A DNA stretch of 64,000 nt from the NCBI GenBank assembly GCA_017651065.1, contig JAGCDP010000022.1, positions 27,133 through 91,132 on the forward strand. The letters are read 5' to 3'. This DNA comes from Treponema sp. GTDB taxonomy: Bacteria > Spirochaetota > Spirochaetia > Treponematales > Treponemataceae. The notes under the pieces are model-generated. The model was given only the letters and a program-made list of their open reading frames with translations, ran no database searches and was not told the DNA's origin. Below are positions 45,625 through 53,357 of the stretch, piece by piece. Numbering within the stretch: the stretch's first letter is position 1; each line of letters begins with the position of its first letter. The translations under genes were made by a program, and so were the position numbers.

Positions 45625-47193
45625 ATGAAAAGTTCTGTAAAATCCTTCGCAATCCTTTTTGGCCTTGTTGCTGCATTTTCTTTTGCGGCCTGTACAGTTT
45701 CTGTAAATCCAAAAGAAAGCAAACCTAAATATACTGTTGAGTTTGATTCGATGGGGGGGAGCGCGGTTGATAGTCAGATTGTAGTAAAAGGACAAAAAAT
45801 TACATTGCCCCAGGATCCAACAAAACCCGAAAACGAAACAGAAGGTTTTGTTTTTGCAAACTGGTATACTTCTACCGATGGCGGTAATACTCTTTCTGAG
45901 AGCCCTTTTGATTTTAATACACCAATAAAAGCAAATCTTACTCTTTATGCAAAATGGAATAGTCTTTCTCAAGATGGTAAAATTCCTCTAACACTTGAGT
46001 TTATAAATTCTGGCACTCTTTCTGTCAGCGGTCCGTGGAGCACATTAAAATACTCTAAGAATGGAGGAGACTTGACTGATTATACTGGAGATATAACAGT
46101 AGCAGCTCGTGATAGGATTTGTTTATATGCACAGGAGTCTGAAAATACATCTTCTAGTAATATGATGATAGACTGCTCTTCAGATTGTTATATATATGGT
46201 AATGTGATGAGTCTTGTTACCTTGGATCCTCAGACATCAAAATGGAATCCTTATACTTCTTCAGTTCAATCGTATGCATTTTTTGACTTATTTTACAATA
46301 ACAGGCATATTAAAAATCATAGTGAGAAAAAAGTTTATCTGCCCGCAACAACGCTTGCAGATCATTGTTACTATTATATGTTCTATCATTGTACAAGCCT
46401 TACGATAGCTCCTGAATTACCAGCAACAACACTTGCAGACTATTGTTATTACTATATGTTTTATGGTTGCACGAACCTGATGACAGCACCCGCTTTACCT
46501 GCGAAAACACTAGCTTTTTATTGTTACTCGAATATGTTCTATTATTGTACAAGCTTGACGACAGCGCCAGATTTACCAGCGACAACACTTGCTGTTTATT
46601 GTTACAATTATATGTTCGGTGGTTGCACAAGTCTGACGACAGCGCCAGATTTACCAGCGACAATACTTACTGACCATTGTTATTCATTCATGTTCTCTAG
46701 CTGTGCAAGCCTGACTGTAGCGCCTGAATTACCTGCAATAACACTAGCAGATCATTGTTACTATTATATGTTTCGTGATTGTAAAACACTAACAACGGCT
46801 CCAGATTTACCAGCGACAACACTTGCGGACTATTGTTACAATCATATGTTCAATGGTTGTACAAACTTGATGACAGCCCCTGATTTACCAGCGATAAAAC
46901 TCTCTGACCATTGTTACCAGGGTATGTTTTCTGGTTGCACAAGTCTGACGACAGCTCCTGAATTACCAGCAACAACACTTGCAGACTATTGTTATTACTA
47001 TATGTTTTATGGTTGCACCAAATTAAACAGTATAAAATGTTTGGCAACTGATATTTCGGCTAGTGATTGTACAGGCGGTTGGGTTTATAGAGTATCTCAA
47101 ACTGGAACTTTCATAAAAAATAAAAATATGAACGATTGGGCAACCGGTTCTGACGGCATTCCATCAGGCTGGACTGTTAAGAACGCAAATTAG
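45625..47193 (+). CDS. Surface lipoprotein with InlB-like domain and nine 26-residue repeats
   Basis: A 522-residue protein with a signal peptide ending in a spirochaetal lipobox (FAAC, about residue 22). An InlB/Listeria-type B-repeat (about 35-115, YTVEFDSMGGSAVDSQ...LTLYAKW) and a linker domain precede nine tandem 26-residue repeats (about 239-472). The repeat pattern is LPATTLADYCYYYMFYGCTS followed by LTTAPD, a relative of BspA-type leucine-rich repeats. Such proteins mediate adhesion. A G7 run (45753-45759) lies in frame at codons 43-45. Composition is AT-rich. Confidence 0.85.
   Translation: MKSSVKSFAILFGLVAAFSFAACTVSVNPKESKPKYTVEFDSMGGSAVDSQIVVKGQKITLPQDPTKPENETEGFVFANWYTSTDGGNTLSESPFDFNTPIKANLTLYAKWNSLSQDGKIPLTLEFINSGTLSVSGPWSTLKYSKNGGDLTDYTGDITVAARDRICLYAQESENTSSSNMMIDCSSDCYIYGNVMSLVTLDPQTSKWNPYTSSVQSYAFFDLFYNNRHIKNHSEKKVYLPATTLADHCYYYMFYHCTSLTIAPELPATTLADYCYYYMFYGCTNLMTAPALPAKTLAFYCYSNMFYYCTSLTTAPDLPATTLAVYCYNYMFGGCTSLTTAPDLPATILTDHCYSFMFSSCASLTVAPELPAITLADHCYYYMFRDCKTLTTAPDLPATTLADYCYNHMFNGCTNLMTAPDLPAIKLSDHCYQGMFSGCTSLTTAPELPATTLADYCYYYMFYGCTKLNSIKCLATDISASDCTGGWVYRVSQTGTFIKNKNMNDWATGSDGIPSGWTVKNAN
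46339..47040 (+). repeat. Nine tandem 78-bp repeats in the lipoprotein gene
   Basis: Each unit encodes 26 residues. Units 2 and 9 share an identical 65-bp stretch (46408-46472 and 46954-47018), 546 bp or seven units apart. Recombination between them would delete seven repeats without changing the frame. Confidence 0.9.
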
Positions 47194-47200
47194 TTTTTTT

Positions 47201-47259
47201 GTCATTGCGAGCGTAGCGAAGCAATGACAGAGGAAGATTTACTCCGCTCGCAATGACAT
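47201..47259. repeat. Inverted pair of the 'GTCATTGCGAG' repeat
   Basis: GTCATTGCGAGCG (47201-47213) and its perfect inverse CGCTCGCAATGAC (47247-47259) flank a short spacer. It lies between the lipoprotein gene and the XPB promoter and could act as a terminator hairpin. Confidence 0.8.
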
Positions 47260-47288
47260 TTTATCTTCTGAATATTTTTCTGTTTTCA

Positions 47289-47317
47289 TTGTGAATACTT
47301 GCGAATTTTGGTATAAT
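47289..47317 (+). promoter_or_regulatory. Promoter of the XPB helicase gene
   Basis: TTGTGA (47289-47294), a 17-bp spacer and TATAAT (47312-47317) with an upstream TGG (extended -10). The ATG is 11 bases after the -10, leaving a leader of about five bases and no ribosome binding site. Confidence 0.75.
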
Positions 47318-47328
47318 AGACTGTTACG

Positions 47329-49065
47329 ATGAATTTGGAAAATCCTTTGATTGTTCAGGGTGACAGGTCTCTTCTTTTGGACGTGCATGCGGCGCTGGCG
47401 GATGAGTGCAGGAATGCGCTGATTCCTTTTGCGGAGCTGGAAAAGTCGCCTGAGCATCTTCATACATATAAATTAACTCCTCTTTCTTTGTGGAATGCAG
47501 CAAGTGCCGGTTTTAGTGCAGATGATGCAGTTGCTGTTCTTGAAAAGTTTGCCAGATACGATGTTCCTCAGGCTGTTGTGGCATGGATAAAAGAAGTTTG
47601 CAGCCGTTTTGGGAAGATAAGATTATTGCCATACGAAGAGGAAGAAGAAGAGAAGGAAAAGGAAAAGGCATCCAAGGAACAGTTCCTTTTGCTTGTTGCA
47701 GAGAATGAATCTATTTATAAGGAAATTGGGGCAAATACTTCGGTGAAGAAGCTGCTAAGTTTTGCTGGCCCTTCGACAAGCTCAGGGACCCCAGTGAATT
47801 CTTATCTTATCAAGCTTACAGACAGGGGAACCATAAAACAGCTGCTTCTGGAGGCGGGATGGCCTGTTAAAGACGAGGTTGCTCTTACGGACGGCGAAGC
47901 TCTTGAGTTTAATTTACGCAAAGAAACTGCCGGGGGAGAGCCACTTGTTATCCGCGACTATCAGACTTCTGCGGCAAAGGCTCTGGTTGGAGACAAAGGC
48001 CCTGGTACCGGTTTTGGAACAATAGTGCTTCCCTGTGGTTCGGGTAAAACAATCGTTGGCATGCAGATTATGGACATGCTCAAAACAAGCACACTCATAA
48101 TTACAACAAATATAAGTGCAGTTCACCAGTGGATAGATGAACTCTTAGATAAAACAAATCTTACCCGCGACGATATTGCCGAATATACAGGCGAAAGTAA
48201 AGACATAAAGCCAGTGACAATTGCAACATATCAGGTGCTTACATGGCGGCCAGACAGGGAAGGACCGTTCCCTCATTTTTCAATTTTCCATGAACGACCT
48301 TGGGGACTCATAATTTATGATGAAGTTCATATGCTTCCGGCTCCTGTATTCCGTGTTGTTGCAGAGCTTCAGGCTGTGCGTCGTGTTGGCCTTACTGCAA
48401 CTTTAGTTCGCGAAGATGGCTGCGAAGGATATGTATTCAGTCTTGTTGGACCAAAGCGCTATGATGTTCCGTGGAAAGAACTTGAACGCGATAAGTGGAT
48501 TGCCAGTGCTGAATGTATTGAAGTTCGCATAGATTTACCGGATTACAAAGAGATTGATTATGCAGTTGCCGGGGCGCGCGAAAAGCATAAGATAGCAAGT
48601 CAGAATCCAGATAAACTACCGCTCGTTAGTCAGATAATTAATAAATACAGCGAAGATAAAATCCTTGTAATTGGTCAGTACCTTGAACAGCTGGATCAGA
48701 TAGCTAAGGAGCTTGGAGCCCCAATCATTACAGGTAAAACTCCAACTGCCGAACGCGACAGAATTTACGGAGAATTCCGCAAGGGTAATATCCGCGTGCT
48801 TGTAGTTTCTAAGGTTGCCAATTTTGCAATTGATCTTCCCGATGCTTCTCTTGCAATTCAGGTTAGCGGAACTTTTGGAAGCCGTCAGGAAGAAGCACAA
48901 CGTCTTGGAAGAATCCTTCGGCCAAAAGAAAGAACATCACGCTTCTTTACACTTATTACACGCAATACCGTAGAAGAAGAGTTCAGTTCGAATCGTCAGA
49001 AATTCCTGGCAGAGCAGGGTTACTCCTATAGAATTGTCCGCTACGCACAAGGGGAAGAGTTATAA
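47329..49065 (+). CDS. XPB/ERCC3-type DNA helicase
   Basis: A 578-residue superfamily 2 helicase like archaeal and actinobacterial XPB. Walker A PCGSGKT is at about 235-241, DEVH at about 331, the RED-like motif in LVREDGCEG, and motif VI QEEAQRLGRILRPKE near 530. It opens DNA in repair or transcription-linked processes. T. pallidum also encodes such a protein. A dispersed-repeat copy adds GPSTSSGTP at about 147-155, in the N-terminal region just after a Glu/Lys run. Overlaps the next gene by one base. Confidence 0.88.
   Translation: MNLENPLIVQGDRSLLLDVHAALADECRNALIPFAELEKSPEHLHTYKLTPLSLWNAASAGFSADDAVAVLEKFARYDVPQAVVAWIKEVCSRFGKIRLLPYEEEEEEKEKEKASKEQFLLLVAENESIYKEIGANTSVKKLLSFAGPSTSSGTPVNSYLIKLTDRGTIKQLLLEAGWPVKDEVALTDGEALEFNLRKETAGGEPLVIRDYQTSAAKALVGDKGPGTGFGTIVLPCGSGKTIVGMQIMDMLKTSTLIITTNISAVHQWIDELLDKTNLTRDDIAEYTGESKDIKPVTIATYQVLTWRPDREGPFPHFSIFHERPWGLIIYDEVHMLPAPVFRVVAELQAVRRVGLTATLVREDGCEGYVFSLVGPKRYDVPWKELERDKWIASAECIEVRIDLPDYKEIDYAVAGAREKHKIASQNPDKLPLVSQIINKYSEDKILVIGQYLEQLDQIAKELGAPIITGKTPTAERDRIYGEFRKGNIRVLVVSKVANFAIDLPDASLAIQVSGTFGSRQEEAQRLGRILRPKERTSRFFTLITRNTVEEEFSSNRQKFLAEQGYSYRIVRYAQGEEL
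47769..47792. repeat. Dispersed repeat copy 3, in the XPB gene
   Basis: CCCTTCGACAAGCTCAGGGA followed by CCCC, read in frame as PSTSSGTP. Confidence 0.9.
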
Positions 49066-51155
49066 TGCAAATGGAAAACACTTTACCGGCAGATATAGTT
49101 GCCTGGGAGCAAAGCATTTCTTCTCTTTCTGACAGCAAGTTTTTTGAAATGGTGCGGCTTTATCTTGGCGAGGTAGAAACTCCTTATAACAAGCAGCGCC
49201 TTATTCAGCAGCTTGCAGGCTTTGTAAAAAATGAAACAAACGCACGGAATATAATTTCGCTTATTGATGAATTTGATATTGAAGTTCTTACAGTGCTCTG
49301 GTTTATTCCAAATGCAACGCAGGAAACTCTTGTTCAGTTTTTTAGTGGTCAGTATACAATGGCCGAGCTTTTTGCAGAGCTTTCTAACCTTATGGCGCGT
49401 CTGCTTGTTTACGAAAAATCAGATGAACATGGGGCAAAAAAGTTTTTAAAAATAAATCCGTTTATATGTGACCGTCTTAGTAAATTTATAAATCTTTCAA
49501 ATATTGTACGACCTTCTGCGCCTGCACAAAAATCAATTGATGATGTATTTACAATTTCGCCAGACTTCCTTTCGGCATTTATTTCTTTTATAAACACAAA
49601 GGGCTGTGCCTGCAAAATGGACGGCGAAGTAAAAAAGAATTCGCTTGCAAAAATTAAATCGGTTTTTCCAGGACATGAAAAAGCAGTTCAGTTAATTCTT
49701 ATTGCATTTATTAATTTAAATTTTGTTCGCGAAGGTACAAAAACTTATGAAATTGATAAAAAACGCTTTGAGCTTTTTGCAGCGCTGGAACCACAAAAAC
49801 AGTATGCGCTTCTTTGTGCTGCTTCGTGTTCAAGATTCAGTCGTGAAGGCCTTAAAAAAGAAGCACAGCTTTTGCTCGATACATTAAGCTCTGTTGGAAG
49901 CGATAGTTATACTCTTGAAAATCTGGTGCGCATTGGATTCCTTGTTGGTAACAGAAAATCAGAAAGTGTAAAAACTTCTTCAAAATCGCGGTTCAGCCGT
50001 ATGCTTGAGGCAGCCAGAAATGAAAATGCAATCTTGCCGGAGCAGGCAGGCTCCCTTGTAGAGCGCATGCTTGATTCTGCTGTAGAACTTGGCCTTTTAC
50101 AAAAATCAGGTAAGGATGATAAAGGTAACGAAGTCTTTTCCTGCAAACACATTTTTGAAAGCAATCACAATCAGACAAAAAATATAAATATAGATTCAAC
50201 CTTTACTGTCAGCATAATGCCTGGACTTTCTTTAAAGGAGCTTCTGCCGCTTACAGAATTCCTTGAAATTAAAAGCTTTGGAGTTGTTACAGAATATGAG
50301 ATTTCTCGTCATTCAGTTTCGATTGCTTTTGACAAGGGCTGGAATGTAGAAAAAATCTGTGAAGAACTACAAAAGTATACTGATTATGATTTACCTCAAA
50401 ACTTAAAAATTTCTATAAGTGAATGGTATGAAGCTTACAGCTCAGCAATGCTTTATAAGGGCTATGTGCTCAAGGTTGCAAAAAAGAATATTGGCATTGT
50501 AGAAAAAAATCCAAAAATCAGCTGTCATATAAAAGAAACTCTTGCAGAAGGAATTTACCTTTTAGACATTCCGCTCGAAGCAGACATAAATGATTTTGTA
50601 GAAGAAAGCGGACTTGATTTTATGGGCCGTGTAAAGGATTCGTTTACTGATGGTGAAAAATTGGATTTTCCGGTTTTGACGGGTGGGGTGCCGTTGCAAA
50701 TCTGCCCTTCGACCCCTTCGACAGGCTCAGGGACTGGAGCTATTAATTTCCATGACGCGTGCCAACTCTTAAATTCCCTAAAGGCCGAACTTAAAAAACT
50801 GGAGCTTACAAAAAATCAGCGGGAGATTCTTGAAAACAGAATCCGTAACAGGCTTATTCTTACAAAAGAGCAGCTTGCAAATACTTCGGTGCGGCTTGAA
50901 ATTTTGGAAGCAGATGGAATGGACTTTAGCGGAAAGCTTCATCTTTTTGAAGCAGGCTTGAAAGAAAATGATATGATGGAAATAACGCTGCCGCAATTCG
51001 ATAACGAAAATGAATATTTTAAAGTAATTGGTCGCACGCTTGGCATTACAAAACAGACAGGAGATGCAGTTGTTCGCTTCCAGGTATATCCGACAAATGA
51101 AATTACAAATTTTGTTGTGAGCAGAATTACATATTTAAGAAGGCTGAGGTTTTAA
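49065..51155 (+). CDS. Helicase-associated protein, partner of XPB
   Basis: A 696-residue protein beginning MQMENTLPADIVAWEQSISS, coupled to the XPB gene by TAATG (49071 is an alternative ATG). The layout resembles helicase-associated DNA-binding proteins encoded next to bacterial XPB: helical N-terminal half and a C-terminal beta-rich region. No helicase or nuclease motif is seen. A repeat copy inserts CPSTPSTGSGTGAI at about 546-559. It probably loads or directs the helicase, by analogy with Bax1-type partners. Confidence 0.68.
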   Translation: MQMENTLPADIVAWEQSISSLSDSKFFEMVRLYLGEVETPYNKQRLIQQLAGFVKNETNARNIISLIDEFDIEVLTVLWFIPNATQETLVQFFSGQYTMAELFAELSNLMARLLVYEKSDEHGAKKFLKINPFICDRLSKFINLSNIVRPSAPAQKSIDDVFTISPDFLSAFISFINTKGCACKMDGEVKKNSLAKIKSVFPGHEKAVQLILIAFINLNFVREGTKTYEIDKKRFELFAALEPQKQYALLCAASCSRFSREGLKKEAQLLLDTLSSVGSDSYTLENLVRIGFLVGNRKSESVKTSSKSRFSRMLEAARNENAILPEQAGSLVERMLDSAVELGLLQKSGKDDKGNEVFSCKHIFESNHNQTKNINIDSTFTVSIMPGLSLKELLPLTEFLEIKSFGVVTEYEISRHSVSIAFDKGWNVEKICEELQKYTDYDLPQNLKISISEWYEAYSSAMLYKGYVLKVAKKNIGIVEKNPKISCHIKETLAEGIYLLDIPLEADINDFVEESGLDFMGRVKDSFTDGEKLDFPVLTGGVPLQICPSTPSTGSGTGAINFHDACQLLNSLKAELKKLELTKNQREILENRIRNRLILTKEQLANTSVRLEILEADGMDFSGKLHLFEAGLKENDMMEITLPQFDNENEYFKVIGRTLGITKQTGDAVVRFQVYPTNEITNFVVSRITYLRRLRF
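50705..50734. repeat. Dispersed repeat copy 4, with a duplicated start
   Basis: CCCTTCGACCCCTTCGACAG then GCTCAGGGAC: the CCCTTCGAC part occurs twice in a row. Read in frame as PSTPSTGSGT. Confidence 0.88.
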
Positions 51156-51162
51156 ATTTTTT

Positions 51163-52359
51163 ATGGAAGTATATATTATCCGTCATGGAAAAACAGACTG
51201 GAACAAAGAATGCCGTTTTCAGGGGGCTCAGGATATTCCTCTTAATGAAGAAGGTCGTGCTGCTGCTGTAAAACTTGGTGAACGTTTAAAGGGCATTCAT
51301 TTTGATGCAGTTTTTTCTTCACCTTTGAGCAGGGCTTATGAGACGGCGTGTATTGTTGCTGGGGCGGCCCTTCGACAAGCTCAGGGACCCCGAAAAAATG
51401 AACTCCTCACCGAAATAAGCTTTGGCGAAATGGAAGGTGTACCTTTTGACGAATGGATGAATACCGACCAACCACGCAAATACTTTTTTAAAGAACCTGC
51501 AAAATACCAGCCTCCAAAAGGGGGTGAAACATTTACATCCGGAATGGAGCGCAGTGAAAAATTTATTCACACAGTGCTGGAGCCACTTTATAAGGAAAAT
51601 CCTTCTGCCAGAGTTATGGTAGTTGCCCATGGAGCCATTCTTGCAGCCCTGATGACTGTGCTCGAAAATCGTGGTCTTGAAAATTACTGGGGTCAGGGAC
51701 TCAAGGGCAACTGTGAAGAAACAATTTATAACTACGACGGTAAAGACTGGACTTTAGCCAGCGAAGAAAAACCTCAGCAGAATCCTTATATGAAAATTGT
51801 TTCAAAGAGCGCCCCGGATTCTCTTGAGCGTACAGTTCAGGTATTAAAAAAAGGTGGGGTTGTAATAATTCCTACGGACACGGTGTATGGGTTTAGCGGG
51901 ATAACGGGGTCCCTGAGCCTGTCGAAGGGCCCCGACGACCGCATCCGCTCCATCAAGGGCCGGGCAGAAACTAAGCCTATGATTCAACTGATTGCCTGTC
52001 CGGAAGAACTTGCAAAATATACAAACGACACAGTGCCTGCAGACCTTCTGCAAAAATGGCCGGGAGCCCTTACCATCATTGTAAATGACAAGCTTGGAGG
52101 TACTACAGCTTTCCGTTGTCCCGGCGACCAATGGCTCAGACAAGTGATTGCAGCCTGTGGAGAGCCAATTTACAGCACCAGCGTAAATCGTTCAGGTCAG
52201 CCTGTGCTCGACGAAGAAGCTGCAATCATAAATGAATTCACAAACGAAGTAGATCTTATCATAAAAGACGGTGACAAAAAAGGGGCAAAGCCTTCAACAA
52301 TTGTAAGCATTACTGATGGAACAATAAAAGTCCTGCGACAAGGAGACGTAACAATATGA
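51163..52359 (+). CDS. Fusion of histidine phosphatase and Sua5/YrdC threonylcarbamoyl-AMP synthase domain
   Basis: Residues 1 to about 205 are a phosphoglycerate-mutase-like histidine phosphatase (VYIIRHGKTDWN, then VVAHGAILAAL). Residues about 215-398 are a Sua5/YrdC domain (VLKKGGVVIIPTDTVYGFSG, SIKGRAETKPM and STSVNRSGQP) that would make threonylcarbamoyl-AMP for tRNA t6A. The normal Sua5/TsaC enzyme stands alone. Each domain carries one copy of the dispersed repeat (LRQAQGPR at about 69-76; SLSLSKGP at about 249-256). The ATGA overlap couples it to the esterase gene. Confidence 0.85.
   Translation: MEVYIIRHGKTDWNKECRFQGAQDIPLNEEGRAAAVKLGERLKGIHFDAVFSSPLSRAYETACIVAGAALRQAQGPRKNELLTEISFGEMEGVPFDEWMNTDQPRKYFFKEPAKYQPPKGGETFTSGMERSEKFIHTVLEPLYKENPSARVMVVAHGAILAALMTVLENRGLENYWGQGLKGNCEETIYNYDGKDWTLASEEKPQQNPYMKIVSKSAPDSLERTVQVLKKGGVVIIPTDTVYGFSGITGSLSLSKGPDDRIRSIKGRAETKPMIQLIACPEELAKYTNDTVPADLLQKWPGALTIIVNDKLGGTTAFRCPGDQWLRQVIAACGEPIYSTSVNRSGQPVLDEEAAIINEFTNEVDLIIKDGDKKGAKPSTIVSITDGTIKVLRQGDVTI
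51368..51391. repeat. Dispersed repeat copy 5, in the phosphatase domain
   Basis: CCCTTCGACAAGCTCAGGGA followed by CCCC. Here it is read in another frame, as LRQAQGP. Confidence 0.9.
51907..51929. repeat. Dispersed repeat copy 6, in the Sua5 domain
   Basis: GGGTCCCTGAGCCTGTCGAA followed by GGG: the inverse orientation, read as SLSLSKG. Confidence 0.9.
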
Positions 52360-53348
52360 AAACACTAATCGAAAAAATCTGGGAGACAGGCGAATATACT
52401 TATGCGGCTGCCTATGGCTTTGAACCGAATATTCACGCATATCTTCACGACGAAGATGACAAAGCCCGTGACGGCATTATTATTGTTCCTGGCGGCGGCT
52501 ACTGTATGGTCGTTCCGCCCGAAGCCGAAATTGTTGCAAAAACTTTTTATGAACGCGGCCTTAATGCTTTTGTCCTCACTTATACAACAGATATTACAAT
52601 GTCCGTTCCTCTTAAAAAGCAGCCGCTTAATGATATTGCCCGAGCCGTACGTTTTGTAAGAAGCCGGGCAAAAGATTATTCCCTCACAAATAAACTTATC
52701 ATCAACGGTGGATCTGCTGGCGGACATGTCTGTGCTTCTCTTGCCGTTCATTTTGACGATGTCCCGGACTCTAATCCTAAATACAAAGACATTTCTGCCC
52801 GCCCGGATGGAGTAATCTTGAATTATCCTGTAATCACGACAGGCGAGTTTACACATATTTATTCAGTCTGGGCACTGCTTGGTCAGAATGCTCCGGCAGA
52901 AGAAATGGATTATTTTTCTTTGGAAAAGAATGTAAAGGCAGACACTCCTCCCTGTTTTATCTGGCAGACCCGCGATGACAACCTTGTTCCTGTAGAAAAT
53001 TCCTATCTTTTTGCCGCTGCCCTTAAAGAAAAGGGAGTCCCTTATGCCCATTATGTTTTCCCTCAGGGTTTTCACGGGCTTAGTGTAGCAAGCGTAGACT
53101 TTTTTAAAGGAGACTTTGGTGAGCCCTACACAATGGAACAGGTAAACCGAGCAGTAAAAGCTGTAAAAGAAGGTAAGGGAGTAAATGTAAGCGACCAGCG
53201 CCGCTCAGAATTAGAAGCACAGTTTGCTGATGATGCTCCACCGCCACCAACTTCTCCAGAAACCCCGGAAGAACAGGCCGCCAGATACCGCGATGTTGCT
53301 ATGTGGCCGGATCTGGCTATGGTGTGGATCTTGTCATTGCGAGCGTAG
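52356..53348 (+). CDS. Alpha/beta-hydrolase (esterase/lipase)
   Basis: A 330-residue cytoplasmic hydrolase. GIIIVPGGGYCMVVPPEAE holds the oxyanion region, GGSAGGHVCASLA (about 130) the nucleophile serine, and DDNLVPVE and GFHGLS supply the Asp and His. It resembles acetyl-xylan or carbohydrate esterases of the BD-FAE type. The last residues (ILSLRA) and the stop codon are supplied by a dispersed repeat, so the C-terminus has been rewritten. Confidence 0.8.
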   Translation: MKTLIEKIWETGEYTYAAAYGFEPNIHAYLHDEDDKARDGIIIVPGGGYCMVVPPEAEIVAKTFYERGLNAFVLTYTTDITMSVPLKKQPLNDIARAVRFVRSRAKDYSLTNKLIINGGSAGGHVCASLAVHFDDVPDSNPKYKDISARPDGVILNYPVITTGEFTHIYSVWALLGQNAPAEEMDYFSLEKNVKADTPPCFIWQTRDDNLVPVENSYLFAAALKEKGVPYAHYVFPQGFHGLSVASVDFFKGDFGEPYTMEQVNRAVKAVKEGKGVNVSDQRRSELEAQFADDAPPPPTSPETPEEQAARYRDVAMWPDLAMVWILSLRA

Positions 53349-53356
53349 CGCGGCAA
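53333..53356. repeat. 'GTCATTGCGAG' repeat supplying a stop codon
   Basis: TTGTCATTGCGAGCGTAGCG then CGGCAATCTAC. The TAG inside ends the esterase gene, and the repeat fills the gap to the end of ppk1. Confidence 0.75.
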
Positions 53357-53357
53357 T

